Source of the DNA: Streptomyces pseudovenezuelae
Lineage (GTDB): Bacteria > Actinomycetota > Actinomycetes > Streptomycetales > Streptomycetaceae
Direction of reading: 5' to 3'
Length of the DNA: 64,000 bases
NCBI RefSeq assembly: GCF_029892565.1
Contig: NZ_JARXVH010000016.1
Location: 124,001-188,000, forward strand
The position numbers and the translations under genes are program-made. How positions within the stretch are numbered: the stretch's first letter is position 1; each line of letters begins with the position of its first letter. The notes under the pieces are model-generated. The model was given only the letters and a program-made list of their open reading frames with translations. It had not been told where the DNA came from and did not search any database. Shown in pieces: positions 31,092-40,158 of the stretch.

Positions 31092-33488
31092 TCAGCTGGT
31101 GGTCACCGCGGTGTCGTCGATGACGAAGCTGGTCTGGAGCGAGGAGTCCTCGACGCCGGAGAACTTCAGGGCGACCGTGGTCCCCGCGAAGGCCGACAGG
31201 CTGAAGGACTTCTGGACGTAGCCGGAGGCCGCGTTCAGGTTGGAGTAGGTGGCCAGGGTGGTGGACCCCGCGGTGACCGTCAGCTTGTCGTACTGGGTGC
31301 TGGTGGTGGTCTCCGCGGTGTCGACGTGAAGGTAGAAGGTGAAGGTGGTGCCGGTGCAGCCGCTGGGGATGGTCACCGACTGGGACAGCGTGTCCGTGTG
31401 GGTGGATCCGTAGCCGTCCAGCCAGGCCTTGTAGGAACCGGTGCGGGCGGCCTCACCGCTGTCATTGGTGACGACTCCGCTGGTGGCGGTCCAGGTGGTG
31501 TTGCCGGACTCGAAGCCCTGGTTGCCGAGGAGCTGGGTCGAGGTGCAGCTTCCGCCACCGCTGGAGCTCACGGTCCAGGTGAAGGCGGCGGTACCGGTGG
31601 CCCCGGTGCTGTCGGTCACCGTGACGGTGGTGCTGTAGGTGCCGGCCGTCGTCGGGGTGCCGGCGATGGCGCCCGTCGAGCTGCTGATGGACAGGCCGGT
31701 GGGCAGTCCGGTCGCGGCGTACGTCAGGGTGCCGCTGTTGGTGCTGCTGGCCGAGACCTGCAGGCTGACCGCGGTGCCGACGGTGGAGGACTGGCTGCCC
31801 GGGTTGGTGACCGTGACGCCGGTGGTCGGCACGGTGATGTGGCTGCCGACGTTGATGCCGGCGAAGGCGTTGCCCACTCCGGCGTACTGGGCGGAGCTGG
31901 TGCCGTACAGCGCCCCGGCGGCGTTGAGCGCGGCGGTGCGGGCGGCGGCGTAGTTGGTGCTGGACGTCATGTACGTCGTCAGCGCCTTGTACCAGATCTG
32001 CAGGGCGGCGGCCCGGCCGATGCCGGCTACGGCGACGCCGTCGGAGGTCGGGCTGTTGTAGGTGACGCCGTTGATGGTCTTGGTGCCGCTGCCCTCGGAG
32101 AGCAGGTAGAACATGTGGTTCGCGGGACCGGACGAGTAGTGCACGTCGAGGTTGCCGACGCCTGAGTACCAACTGTCGGCGGAGCCCCCGTCCTTGTCGG
32201 GCTCGTCCATGTAACGCAGCGGCGTGCCGTCGCCGTTGATGTTGATCTTCTCGCCGATGAGGTAGTCACCGACGTCGGTGGAGTTGTTGGCGTAGAACTC
32301 GACGCCGGTGCCGAAGATGTCGGAGGTCGCCTCGTTCAACCCGCCCGACTCACCGGTGTAGTTGAGCCCGGCGGTGTTGGAGGTGACGCCGTGGCTCATC
32401 TCGTGTCCGGCCACGTCCAGCGAGGTGAGCGCGTGGGTGCTGCTCGTGCCGTCGCCGTAGGTCATGCAGAAGCAGCTGTCGTCCCAGAAGGCGTTGACGT
32501 AGGCCGTGCTGTAGTGGACGCGCGAGTAGGCGGCGACACCGTCGTTCTTGATGCCGCTGCGGCCGAAGGTGTTCTTGTAGAAGTCCCAGGTCGTCTGGGC
32601 GCCGAAGGCGGCGTCCGCGCCGGCGGTCTGGGTGTTGGAGCCGGCTCCGGTGCCCCAGACGTCGTCGGCGTCCGTCATCAGGGTGCCGGTGCCCGAGGTG
32701 CCGTTGTTGAGGCTGTACGTCTTGTGGCCGCCGCGCGTGGTGTCGTACAGCTGGTACGTCGAACCCGACAGCGTGGTGTTCAGCGTGACCGTGCCGCTGT
32801 ACTGGGTGTTGCCGGTACCGGTCTTGATGCCCTGGTAGCGGTAGAGCTCGGCGCCGCTGGTGGCGTCGGTGACGACGTGCAGCTGGCTGGGTGTGCCGTC
32901 GTCCTGCAGACCGCCGACCACCGTCTCCCAGGCGAGCTTCGGGGTGCCGCTGCCCGCCCAGATGACCTTGCGGGCGCTGTCGGCGGTGGGCTTCTCGGCG
33001 GCGAGGGACTTCGCCGCCTTGAGGGCCTTGGTCTGCGCGGACGCCTTGGTGAAGGTCGCGGCGGTGGAGGCGACCTTCACGCTGCGCTTGCTGTTGAACG
33101 TCGTGCTCACCGTGCCGGTGGCCTCGGCGGCCGGCGGGGTGTGCACGATCAGGTCGCCGCCAAGGACGGGCAGGCCGGCGTAGGTGCGCTCGTAGCGGGT
33201 GTGGAGGGTGCCGTCGTTGTCCTTGACGACGTCCTTGACGACCAGCTTCTCCTGGGCGCCGAGGCCGATCGTGCGGGCCGTCGCCGTGGTCTTCTGCGCC
33301 GCGCTCTTGATCAGCGCGGTGTGCTGGGCGGGGGTGAGCTTGGCCTCCAGCCCGCCGGTGCGCACGGGGCTGGGGTGGGGGGCAGCGGGCTTCGCGTTCG
33401 CCGGAACCGACTGGATGCCGACGGCGAGGAAGGCTGCGGTGGAGACCAGGGCTCCTACCGCCATCCGCTTGCGGGCGATGCGTCTCAC
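31092..33488 (-). CDS. Secreted M4-family metalloprotease (thermolysin-like) with C-terminal domains
   Basis: This 798-residue exported zinc protease begins with a signal peptide (RRIARKRMAVGALVSTAAFLAV...ANA), followed by a FTP/PepSY propeptide of about 170 residues. The M4 catalytic domain has HEMSH (His362, Glu363, His366) and the third ligand Glu386 in GGLNEATSD. After about residue 540 come an Ig-like putative domain (LTYAATGLPTGLSIS) and a C-terminal adhesive beta-sandwich starting at LLGNQGFESG. GTG 33488 is set by AGGAG 5 bases upstream. The longer frame to 33650 lacks any signal and is rejected. Confidence 0.92.
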   Translation of the reverse strand: MRRIARKRMAVGALVSTAAFLAVGIQSVPANAKPAAPHPSPVRTGGLEAKLTPAQHTALIKSAAQKTTATARTIGLGAQEKLVVKDVVKDNDGTLHTRYERTYAGLPVLGGDLIVHTPPAAEATGTVSTTFNSKRSVKVASTAATFTKASAQTKALKAAKSLAAEKPTADSARKVIWAGSGTPKLAWETVVGGLQDDGTPSQLHVVTDATSGAELYRYQGIKTGTGNTQYSGTVTLNTTLSGSTYQLYDTTRGGHKTYSLNNGTSGTGTLMTDADDVWGTGAGSNTQTAGADAAFGAQTTWDFYKNTFGRSGIKNDGVAAYSRVHYSTAYVNAFWDDSCFCMTYGDGTSSTHALTSLDVAGHEMSHGVTSNTAGLNYTGESGGLNEATSDIFGTGVEFYANNSTDVGDYLIGEKININGDGTPLRYMDEPDKDGGSADSWYSGVGNLDVHYSSGPANHMFYLLSEGSGTKTINGVTYNSPTSDGVAVAGIGRAAALQIWYKALTTYMTSSTNYAAARTAALNAAGALYGTSSAQYAGVGNAFAGINVGSHITVPTTGVTVTNPGSQSSTVGTAVSLQVSASSTNSGTLTYAATGLPTGLSISSSTGAIAGTPTTAGTYSTTVTVTDSTGATGTAAFTWTVSSSGGGSCTSTQLLGNQGFESGNTTWTATSGVVTNDSGEAARTGSYKAWLDGYGSTHTDTLSQSVTIPSGCTGTTFTFYLHVDTAETTTSTQYDKLTVTAGSTTLATYSNLNAASGYVQKSFSLSAFAGTTVALKFSGVEDSSLQTSFVIDDTAVTTS

Positions 33489-33680
33489 TCGTTCTCCTAC
33501 TGCGGTGGCCGCGTGGGGCGGCCGGACAGACCGGTCAGCCGGGTGTGCTGACCGGGACGAGCCGAGCTGTGCGGGGCCGAGACTGCGTGAAGAGAACGTG
33601 GGGGGTACGTGCCGCAGTTGGGGGGAGGATGACAGGCTTGACCTAGGCATGTCAGCAAGGCCGGGGACAATCGAGGGTTA

Positions 33681-33709
33681 TCCCTCTGCGCCGGACGGAC
33701 ACAGAGGGA
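33681..33709 (-). terminator. Hairpin after the S9 peptidase gene
   Basis: TCCCTCTG (33681-33688) and CAGAGGGA (33702-33709) are perfect 8-bp arms with a 13-base loop, 8 bases past the stop of the minus-strand peptidase. It probably limits read-through into the M4 protease promoter. Confidence 0.5.
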
Positions 33710-33716
33710 CGACCCC

Positions 33717-35753
33717 TCATCCGCCCAAGTGCCGTTGCAAAAACCGAACCTGACGGCTCATCAATTCTTCTGTGACCGAACTCCCGACAGGCTGATGACC
33801 GACCCCCGGCAGCAGAAACACCTCATGCGGGCGCCCTGCCTCCCGAAGCGCGTCGGACAGACGCACCGTGTTGAGCGGCGGCACGTTGCGATCGTCGAGT
33901 CCGTGCATCAGCAGCAACGGCCGTGCGAGGCGCGGTGCGTCCCGCACGAGCGAGCAGGCTTCGTACCGCTCCGGAAACCGGTCGGGGTGGCCAAGACTCC
34001 GCTCACGCCAGTGGGCGTTGTACAGCCGCTGGTCGGTGACACCCGCACCGGCCACGGCGGCGTGGAAGACGTCCGGGCGACGCAGGACGGCGGCGGTAGC
34101 CAGGGACCCGCCGAAGGACCAGCCCCGGATGCCGACGCGCCCGAGATCCAGCTCGGGATGCAGCCGGGCGGCTTCCCGCAGCGCGGTGACCTGGTCGTCG
34201 ATCGCCGCCCCGAACAGGTCCCCGTGGACCTCACGCTCCCACTCCGGCCCACGGCCCGGAGTCCCCCGCCCATCGGCGGCAAGCACCGCGAAACCGTGTT
34301 CGGCGAACCACTGCGACACCAGCACCCGCCAGTCCAACTCCGCGGTGACCCGCTGCGCGGCCGCACCCCCGTACGGATCGGCGAGGACGGGCAGTTGACC
34401 GCTCCCCGGCCGGTACCAGGACGGCAGATGGAGCCGGGCGCGCAGCCCGCGCGGGCCCAGGACGAGACGGCTGAGGTGCACGTCGAGTACGGGCTGCTCG
34501 GCGTACGAGGCAATCGCGACGACCGGCTGCCCGCTCCGCCGCACGTGGGTTCGCCCACCGGGTCGGTCCGCGCCGCGGGCGACCTGGACGAGGGTGCCGC
34601 CACGGAACAGGCCGGAATGGAAGGCGGGACCCGAGCTCAACTGACGAATGCCGGCCGCGGGTTGGCAGCTGTAGAGGTGCGTCTCGGTGGGCTCGTCAGA
34701 TTCGGACGCGGCGAACAGCACCTCGTCGGCGTCGACGCCGAGCACGGACCGGAGTTGGAGCCCGGGTGGCGTGACGGGGACGCCGTCGACGGTGAGGTGG
34801 CGAGTGCCGTCCAGGTCGGTGTGAGCGAGGAGGGTGCCGGAGTCGGTGCGGACGGGGAGTCCGGGGACGAGGTGCACCCAGCGGTCGTCGCGCTGTTCGT
34901 GGCGGACCGTCGTACTCCCGTCGCCGGGGTCGATCGCGAGGAAGCGGACGGTGCGTTGGTCACGGGACTGCACGACGGCGTAGGGCCCGTGCCCGTCCCA
35001 GCCGGCCCCGACGACGTACTCGAATGACTTTCGGTCCCAACTGGCCTGTGTCAGCGGGCTGTTGAGATCGGCGATCCAGAGCGTGACGTCGGCATTGGGC
35101 GTACCGACGGCCGCGAAACGCCGTCCGGGCGTCGGTGTCTCGGAGTCGAGTGCGGGCCAGGGGTGGACGCGGCCGGAGTCCGTTCGGGCGATGAGGAGTT
35201 GGGTGCCGCCGGGGGACCACCAATGGCCGAGCGGGCCGTTGGATGCGGTGGCGGCCGCGTGTACGGCGGTCCCGAACTCGACGTCGGGGACGTCGGATTC
35301 GGCGACGGCTCGATCCCCGGTGCCGTCGGCGTTCATCAGACGCAGGGCGCCACCGGTGACGTACGCGATCCGGCGCCCTGCGGGATCGGGACGCGGGTCG
35401 GACACCGGGCCTGATGCCGGCAGGCGCCACGGCCGCCCGTCGGCGACGCGCACCGCCCACAGCTCCCCCGCCAGGACGAAGGCGACCAGATCACCGCTTC
35501 GGCTCGTGGCGTATACCCCGATGCCGACCGACTCCCGACCGCGCAAAGCCACTGGGTCCGCCACCGCTCGCTCCGCCCCGGAGCCGAGGTCCAGCGTCCA
35601 GAGACAGGCGATCGGATCGTCTCCGGCGCGGGAGCGGAGGAACAGGGCGGTGTTGCCGTCGGGCGTGAGGGTGAGGTGGGCGGGGACGCCGTGGGTGAAG
35701 CGGTCGGTGCGGATGAGTTGTTCGAGGAGAGGGGAGATCGCCACGTGCGGCAC
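33717..35753 (-). CDS. S9-family (prolyl-oligopeptidase-like) serine peptidase
   Basis: This 678-residue cytosolic peptidase has an N-terminal beta-propeller/DPPIV-like domain (about 1-430) and a C-terminal alpha/beta-hydrolase domain. The nucleophile is Ser546 in GWSFGGS, HGLDDRNVP supplies the Asp, and GVGHQP the His. The length and motif order match dipeptidyl-peptidase-IV or acylaminoacyl-peptidase relatives. No signal peptide is seen. It is a single gene, upstream of which lies the palindrome at 35776-35785. It may complete peptide breakdown after the secreted M4 protease. Confidence 0.9.
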   Translation of the reverse strand: MPHVAISPLLEQLIRTDRFTHGVPAHLTLTPDGNTALFLRSRAGDDPIACLWTLDLGSGAERAVADPVALRGRESVGIGVYATSRSGDLVAFVLAGELWAVRVADGRPWRLPASGPVSDPRPDPAGRRIAYVTGGALRLMNADGTGDRAVAESDVPDVEFGTAVHAAATASNGPLGHWWSPGGTQLLIARTDSGRVHPWPALDSETPTPGRRFAAVGTPNADVTLWIADLNSPLTQASWDRKSFEYVVGAGWDGHGPYAVVQSRDQRTVRFLAIDPGDGSTTVRHEQRDDRWVHLVPGLPVRTDSGTLLAHTDLDGTRHLTVDGVPVTPPGLQLRSVLGVDADEVLFAASESDEPTETHLYSCQPAAGIRQLSSGPAFHSGLFRGGTLVQVARGADRPGGRTHVRRSGQPVVAIASYAEQPVLDVHLSRLVLGPRGLRARLHLPSWYRPGSGQLPVLADPYGGAAAQRVTAELDWRVLVSQWFAEHGFAVLAADGRGTPGRGPEWEREVHGDLFGAAIDDQVTALREAARLHPELDLGRVGIRGWSFGGSLATAAVLRRPDVFHAAVAGAGVTDQRLYNAHWRERSLGHPDRFPERYEACSLVRDAPRLARPLLLMHGLDDRNVPPLNTVRLSDALREAGRPHEVFLLPGVGHQPVGSSVTEELMSRQVRFLQRHLGG

Positions 35754-35775
35754 CTTCCACCCGGCATCAGAATTA

Positions 35776-35785
35776 AACGTACGTT
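35776..35785. promoter_or_regulatory. Palindrome AACGTACGTT upstream of the S9 gene
   Basis: A 10-bp perfect palindrome lies in an AT-rich island 22 bases ahead of the S9 start and 27 bases past the stop of the MerR gene. Size and form fit a TetR-like or MerR-adjacent operator. It is the only such element in the 59-bp gap. Confidence 0.45.
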
Positions 35786-35812
35786 CGAATATGCTTGCTT
35801 GAGGCGACGCGG

Positions 35813-36169
35813 CTAGAGCCGCTCAGTCGCAGCTCGCGCGATCGTGTCCCGCAACACTTCGCGGGCCGCGTCCAGTTCAGCGGCCCGCCGATCGAGCGCA
35901 TGCAGCTCGTCCCGAAGCGCGTCGAGCACTCCCGGGCAGGCCCGCACGGCGGCCGTGCCTGAAGTGCAGGGCAGGACCTGGCGGATGACGCGGGTGAGCA
36001 GCCCGGCGGCGAGAAGGGAACGGATGCGCAGTACGGCGGTGGTGTCGGAATCGGTGTACAGGCGATAGCCGTTGGGCAGCCGCTCGGGCCTCAGCAGCCC
36101 TACTCGCTCGTAGTAGCGCAGGAGCCGTTCGCTGGTCCCGGTCCGCTCGGCCAGCTCCCCGATCAGCAT
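35813..36169 (-). CDS. MerR-family transcriptional regulator
   Basis: This 118-residue MerR regulator has an N-terminal recognition unit (TGTSERLLRYYERVGLLRPERL, about residues 10-31) and a short coiled C-terminal part. It has two cysteines (68, 78) near the dimer helix that could bind a metal or redox ligand, although the canonical Cys spacing of metal sensors is not clear. ATG 36169 is favoured by GAGAGGGG upstream; an in-frame ATG at 36217 is less likely. It is divergent from the amidohydrolase at 36271 and is a natural regulator of it. Confidence 0.85.
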   Translation of the reverse strand: MLIGELAERTGTSERLLRYYERVGLLRPERLPNGYRLYTDSDTTAVLRIRSLLAAGLLTRVIRQVLPCTSGTAAVRACPGVLDALRDELHALDRRAAELDAAREVLRDTIARAATERL

Positions 36170-36270
36170 CGGCCCGCCCCTCTCGCTTGACCTTCCAACG
36201 GTGTCAGAGATCAACACTGCTCACGGCCGCCGGCATTCCGTCGGGGGCCGTACCACTCCGGAAGGCAGAC

Positions 36271-37071
36271 ATGATCATCGATGCCCACAGCCACGTCCAC
36301 GACCCCCTCCACGTGCACCTGTCCGCGCTGGACGACGCGGGTGTGGACCGCTCCGTCCTCTTTCCCACCCGCCCGCACCCGGAGCGGGCGACGGATCTGG
36401 CCTCCCTGCGCCGCGAGATGAGCGTGCTCGACCATGCCCTGGGTGGCGGGGGCACCGCCGGTACGCGCGGGGACGACGGCCGTGCCGCGGCGTGGCGGGA
36501 GCTGGACGAGGCCCTGGCCGCTCACCCCGACCGGTTCCTGGGCTTCGGCTCCGTCCGGTTGGACCGCCCCGCTGCCGAGATCGCGGCCGCCGTGGACCGG
36601 GACGTGGTCGCTCGCGGACTGCACGGCATAGGTGAGCTGACTCCCCCGCCGGACCGGGCGGACCTGGTCGAGCCGGTTCTCCAGGCGGCGCACGACCACG
36701 GCGGGCTGCCCGTGGTCGTCCACGGCTTCGCCCCCACGACCGCGGCGGACGTACGCACGCTCGTCGGCCTGGCGGTCCGCTACCCGCGAGTCCCCTTGGT
36801 GATCGGCCAACTGGCCGGAACCAACTGGATGGAAGCGATCGAACTGGCCCGGACCTCGCCGAACGTCTATCTGGAGCTCTCCACGGCCGGCCTGATCTTC
36901 GCGGTCCGACTCGCGATCCGCGAACTCCCCTCCCGCACCCTCTTCGGCTCGGACGCCCCCTACGGCGACCCCGTCGTAGCCCGCACCACGGTGGAACGGG
37001 TCACTCAGCCAGGGGAGGTCCGGGAACGGGTGCTGGGCGGGAACCTCGCGGAGCTGCTCCACCTGTCCTGA
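36271..37071 (+). CDS. Amidohydrolase-2 family metal hydrolase
   Basis: This 266-residue TIM-barrel amidohydrolase keeps the metal motif MIIDAHSHVH (His6, His8), His151 in VVHGF, and Asp228 in FGSDAP. The usual fourth His position reads GQLAG. Members hydrolyse lactones or amides, or decarboxylate aromatic acids. GGAAGG just upstream supports ATG 36271 rather than the upstream frame that overlaps the MerR promoter. It is divergent from MerR. Unlike the homologue at 2978, its HxH site is intact. Confidence 0.85.
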   Translation: MIIDAHSHVHDPLHVHLSALDDAGVDRSVLFPTRPHPERATDLASLRREMSVLDHALGGGGTAGTRGDDGRAAAWRELDEALAAHPDRFLGFGSVRLDRPAAEIAAAVDRDVVARGLHGIGELTPPPDRADLVEPVLQAAHDHGGLPVVVHGFAPTTAADVRTLVGLAVRYPRVPLVIGQLAGTNWMEAIELARTSPNVYLELSTAGLIFAVRLAIRELPSRTLFGSDAPYGDPVVARTTVERVTQPGEVRERVLGGNLAELLHLS

Positions 37072-37136
37072 CCGGCGACCGATGCCCGTCTGCCGATGCC
37101 CACAGGTAAAGTGCCGAGGTCGGAAGGGAGATGTAC

Positions 37137-37420
37137 ATGCACCGGAATGGGTCTCCACTGCCGGGTCCGACGGCACAGCTGATCGGGCGCGACGACGACC
37201 TCGTACTGATTCAGAGGTTCGTCGACGAGGCCACGCTCTCCGGCGGGGCACTGCTGTTGTCCGGGGACGCCGGAGTCGGCAAGACGGTGTTGCTTGACGC
37301 GGCGGCCGAGCAGGCTCACGGTGCGGGCGCGCGGATGGTGCGTGCTGCCGGTGTGGAGTTCGAGAGCACCATCAGTTTCGCGGGGCTCCATCAGGTTCTT
37401 CAGCCGCTGTTGGCCGGCAT
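37137..37420 (+). pseudogene. 5' fragment of LuxR-family ATPase regulator
   Basis: About 95 residues match the N-terminal AAA/P-loop domain of large LuxR-type regulators: LIGRDDDL, Walker A SGDAGVGKT, and VRAAGVEFESTISFAGLHQVLQPLLAGI. At about 37420 family similarity stops abruptly; what follows is the antisense of a different gene. The rest of the NTPase, the TPR-like middle and the LuxR helix-turn-helix are missing. ATG 37137 has AGGGAG upstream. It is a deletion remnant and probably not functional. Confidence 0.8.
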
Positions 37421-37927
37421 CGAGGGGAAGCGGCTGCGGAACACCGGTGACAGCCACCAGGTCGTCGTGGCGCGCAGGCCGTCCAGCACACCCGCCTCGG
37501 CCAGCAGGAAGGTACCGGCGCAGGCCGACGCGATGGTCGTACCGCGGGCACGGGTTTCCGCGATGAGGTCGCGCACGGCGCGGGACGCGTCGCCGCCGAC
37601 ATGGTCGAGCAGGGCCGCGGGATCGCTCCCCGCGAGTGCCGGGACGACCAGGAGGTCCGCCGTCCGCGCGTGCTCCAGTGGCTCGGGCGCCACGAGGAAT
37701 CCCGCCCCGGTCCGTACCTGCGGTTCGGGGCCGACCAGTGTCACCTTCCACGTGGGCGACGACTCGTGGATCTGTCCGCCCAGTGCGTTGGCGTTGTCCA
37801 GCACATCGAGGATGGCCGCGAGCCCTGAGTCGAACACTCCGTCGTAGACGACGACCGCTACCTGTTTGGCGGGAACACTATCCACCGTGTCGTTTCTGCC
37901 GCTGATGTGATCACTGACCGCCGCCAT
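37400..37927 (-). pseudogene. 5' fragment of GlxA-type (DJ-1/AraC) regulator
   Basis: The frame from ATG 37927 encodes about 170 residues of the DJ-1/PfpI domain of GlxA-like regulators: QVAVVVYDGVFDSGLAAILDVL, DLLVVPALAGS, and IASACAGTFLLAEAGVLDGLRATTTWW. Family similarity ends at RFPSM near 37420, then PANSG and a stop follow from foreign sequence. The AraC DNA-binding half is missing. Its breakpoint coincides with that of the LuxR fragment, so one deletion fused the two genes tail to tail. Confidence 0.82.
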
Positions 37928-37978
37928 AGGTTCGTCGTGCGCCGGGAAACCGGCGGTCCCTACGCGAGGAGCGGTCAC

Positions 37979-38275
37979 ATGAAGGTCGGTCTGCTGGTAC
38001 GCATCGAGGCCAAGCCGGAATACGCCGATGAGGTGGAGGCCATGCTGCGCGGGGCGCAGGAGTTGGCCGAGCAGGAGCAGGGCACGGTGACCTGGTTCGC
38101 GTTCCGCGAGAACGCCACCACCTTCGGGGTGTTCGACACCTTCGAGGACGAACAGGGACGCCAGGCACACCTGGCGGGCCGGATCGCCGCGGCACTCGGG
38201 GAGGCCGCGCGGACGAAGCTCAGCGCGGCGCCGGTGATCGCCCCGGTCGACCTGCTGGGAGTCAAGGCCTCCTGA
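37979..38275 (+). CDS. Antibiotic-biosynthesis-monooxygenase domain protein
   Basis: This 98-residue ferredoxin-like ABM protein has the family pattern GLLVRIEAKPEYADEVEAML, TVTWFAFRE and FDTFEDEQGRQAHL. Such small dimers act as cofactorless quinone-forming oxygenases or as stress proteins. GAGGAG at 37966-37971 sets ATG 37979. It starts 51 bp after the start of the truncated GlxA gene and is divergent from it; the GlxA relative may once have controlled it. A hairpin follows at 38281. Confidence 0.85.
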   Translation: MKVGLLVRIEAKPEYADEVEAMLRGAQELAEQEQGTVTWFAFRENATTFGVFDTFEDEQGRQAHLAGRIAAALGEAARTKLSAAPVIAPVDLLGVKAS

Positions 38276-38280
38276 ACCGA

Positions 38281-38311
38281 CGCGGACGCCCGGCCCGCCC
38301 GGGCGTCCGCG
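38281..38311 (+). terminator. Terminator hairpin after the ABM gene
   Basis: CGCGGACGCCCG (38281-38292) pairs fully with CGGGCGTCCGCG (38300-38311) around a 7-base loop, starting 6 bases past the stop. The 12-bp GC-rich stem is a typical Streptomyces terminator. Confidence 0.8.
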
Positions 38312-38330
38312 GTCGCCGAGAACAGCAGCA

Positions 38331-38351
38331 GTAACTGAGAGCATCAGTTAC
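38331..38351. promoter_or_regulatory. Inverted repeat upstream of P450, GTAACTGA-N5-TCAGTTAC
   Basis: Perfect 8-bp arms lie 126 bp before the P450 start, in an AT-rich patch, and a further CAGTTA follows at 38353-38358. It resembles a TetR- or MarR-type operator and is separate from the preceding terminator. No regulator is encoded directly beside it, apart from the broken LuxR/GlxA genes and the TetR at 40179. Confidence 0.55.
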
Positions 38352-38476
38352 CCAGTTAGGAGGTTGTGGGGAATCATCGGCGATCCCTTTTGCATCCATA
38401 CGCTCCCCCGAGCGCCCCTCCCCGCACGGACCGCGTCGGCAAGCCTTGAGGATCGGTCTCCGATCGGAGAGTAGTC

Positions 38477-39829
38477 ATGACAACGGCCGTTTCCGTCGGC
38501 TCGGCGCCGGGAGGGCTTCCCCTCCTCGGCCACCTTCTCCCGCTGATGCGCGATCCTCTGCGGTTCCTCACGTCACTGCCCGCTCATGGCGACCTGGTCT
38601 ACATCCGTATCGGCCCTCTCAAGGCCCTCGCGGTGTGCGACCCCGGCCTGACTCGCCAAGTCCTCGTCGACGACCGGACTTTCGACAAGGGCGGACCGCA
38701 GATCGAACAGGCCAGGGAAGCGCTGGGCAACGGTCTCCCCCTCTGCCCGCATGCCGAACATCGTCGCCAACGGCGGCTGGTCCAGCCGGCGTTCCGCGCC
38801 GCCCGACTTCCCGCGTACGCGCGCGTGATGACCCGCGTGACAGCGGCCGTCACCGGCTCCTGGCACGACGGACAGACCTTTGACGTCTACGTGGAGATGC
38901 AGAGGATCGCTGCCCAGAGCTTCGTGGCGACGGTGTTCGCCGACACCCTGTCCGCCTCCGCCCTCGCCGAGATGCTGGAGGATTTCGGCGTCATCACGGA
39001 GGGCATCTTCAGGCGCATGATCACGCCACCGTGGCTGAACGGGCTCCCCACCCCCGGCAACCGCCGGTACCACCAGGCGCGTTCTCGTCTGCGCGAGACG
39101 ATGGCCCGAGTCATCGCGGATCGCCGCTCAGGCGGCACCGGCGACGACGACCTGTTGTCGGTCTTCCTGGACAGTCCCGCCTCCGCTGAGGGCGACAGGG
39201 ACCAGGGCCTGTCCGATGCCGAGATCATCGACCAGTTGATGGACTTCTTCTTCGCCGGGATCGAGACCACCGCCGCCGTCCTGGCATGGTCGCTGCATCT
39301 GTTGACGCGCCATCCCCGTATCGAGGAGCGGTTGCACGCCGAGGTCGACAGTGTTCTCGCCGGCGCCGCGGCGACTTTCGACGATGTGCCCAGGCTGGAG
39401 TACACGCGCCGGGTCATCAACGAGACGCTGCGGCTGTACCCGCCGGGCTGGCTCATCAGCCGTACCACCACCGCCGACACCCGACTCGGCGGGCATTTCC
39501 TGCGCGCCGGTACGGCCATCATCTACAGCCCCTATCTGCTCCACCACCGCGCCGACCAGTACGACGATCCCGAGCGTTTCGACCCCGAGCGCTGGAGCAG
39601 TCCTCAGCGCCTCAACCCCTCGGACGGTTCCTTCATCCCGTTCGGTGGCGGGGCCCGTAAGTGCATCGGCGACCAGTTCGGCATCACGGAAGCCGTCATC
39701 ATCCTGGCCACGGTTGCCGCCCAGTGGCGCCTGGAACCGTTGCCGGGCAGCCGAGTTCGCCCCTCCCTGGCGCTCACCCTGAGTCCACAGCGGCTGCACA
39801 TGCGCGTCACGCCCCGAACCCGCGTGTGA
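38477..39829 (+). CDS. Cytochrome P450 (terpene-oxygenase-like)
   Basis: This 450-residue P450 begins GGLPLLGHLLPLMRDPLRFL, as in the longer Streptomyces P450s of sesquiterpene routes (pentalenene oxygenase, CYP170 and CYP183 relatives). The I-helix is FAGIETT, ExxR lies in INETLRLYPP, and the heme loop is FGGGARKCIGD with Cys396. No terpene synthase is in the window. A wrecked flavin-monooxygenase gene lies directly downstream, so it may be what is left of a small oxidation module. The substrate is unproven. Confidence 0.88.
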   Translation: MTTAVSVGSAPGGLPLLGHLLPLMRDPLRFLTSLPAHGDLVYIRIGPLKALAVCDPGLTRQVLVDDRTFDKGGPQIEQAREALGNGLPLCPHAEHRRQRRLVQPAFRAARLPAYARVMTRVTAAVTGSWHDGQTFDVYVEMQRIAAQSFVATVFADTLSASALAEMLEDFGVITEGIFRRMITPPWLNGLPTPGNRRYHQARSRLRETMARVIADRRSGGTGDDDLLSVFLDSPASAEGDRDQGLSDAEIIDQLMDFFFAGIETTAAVLAWSLHLLTRHPRIEERLHAEVDSVLAGAAATFDDVPRLEYTRRVINETLRLYPPGWLISRTTTADTRLGGHFLRAGTAIIYSPYLLHHRADQYDDPERFDPERWSSPQRLNPSDGSFIPFGGGARKCIGDQFGITEAVIILATVAAQWRLEPLPGSRVRPSLALTLSPQRLHMRVTPRTRV

Positions 39830-39874
39830 CGGCTTTGGAGTACCACGGTCACACCGCAATGCGCTCCCACGTGG

Positions 39875-40158
39875 GGAAAGGCCGTCGTCATCGGCGGAGG
39901 GTACGCGGGCCTCGTCACGGCGCGAGTCCTGGCCGACTATTTCTCCAAGTAACCGGATGGGCGTGGAGCATTCAGACGTTCACTCGGGATGAACTGCAGC
40001 GGTGCCTACGCGGCAAAGTGCTCGCGCTGCCTGAAGTGACGCTCATTCCCTGCGCGCGCCGCAACAGGCACTTCTTTGAGGTGTCCGTCCGGGACGCACA
40101 GGTGTGGTCTCGCTTCGCGCGGGTCGCCCTGTTCCGTCGCACCCGGCCATCTGGCTGA
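39875..40158 (+). pseudogene. Remnant of FAD-dependent monooxygenase
   Basis: The stretch 39830-40178 has no intact gene. In one frame, 39875-39952 reads WGKAVVIGGGYAGLVTARVL then ADYFSK and a stop, a clear N-terminal FAD-binding unit with no start codon. In another frame, 39961-40158 reads TRDELQRCLRGKVLALPEVTLI, then a tail resembling the family's C-terminus (VWSRFARVALFRRTRPS). The order matches one flavin monooxygenase with a frameshift and two deletions. It lies just after the P450 and before the TetR gene. Confidence 0.72.

Noticed and set aside
33489..33650. Upstream extension of the M4 protease to ATG 33650
   Set aside because: It would place 54 polar residues ahead of a good signal peptide, whereas GTG 33488 has a strong Shine-Dalgarno.
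37421..37847. In-frame continuation of the LuxR fragment to 37847
   Set aside because: After about 37420 the translation is Ser/Arg-rich antisense of the GlxA gene and not LuxR sequence.
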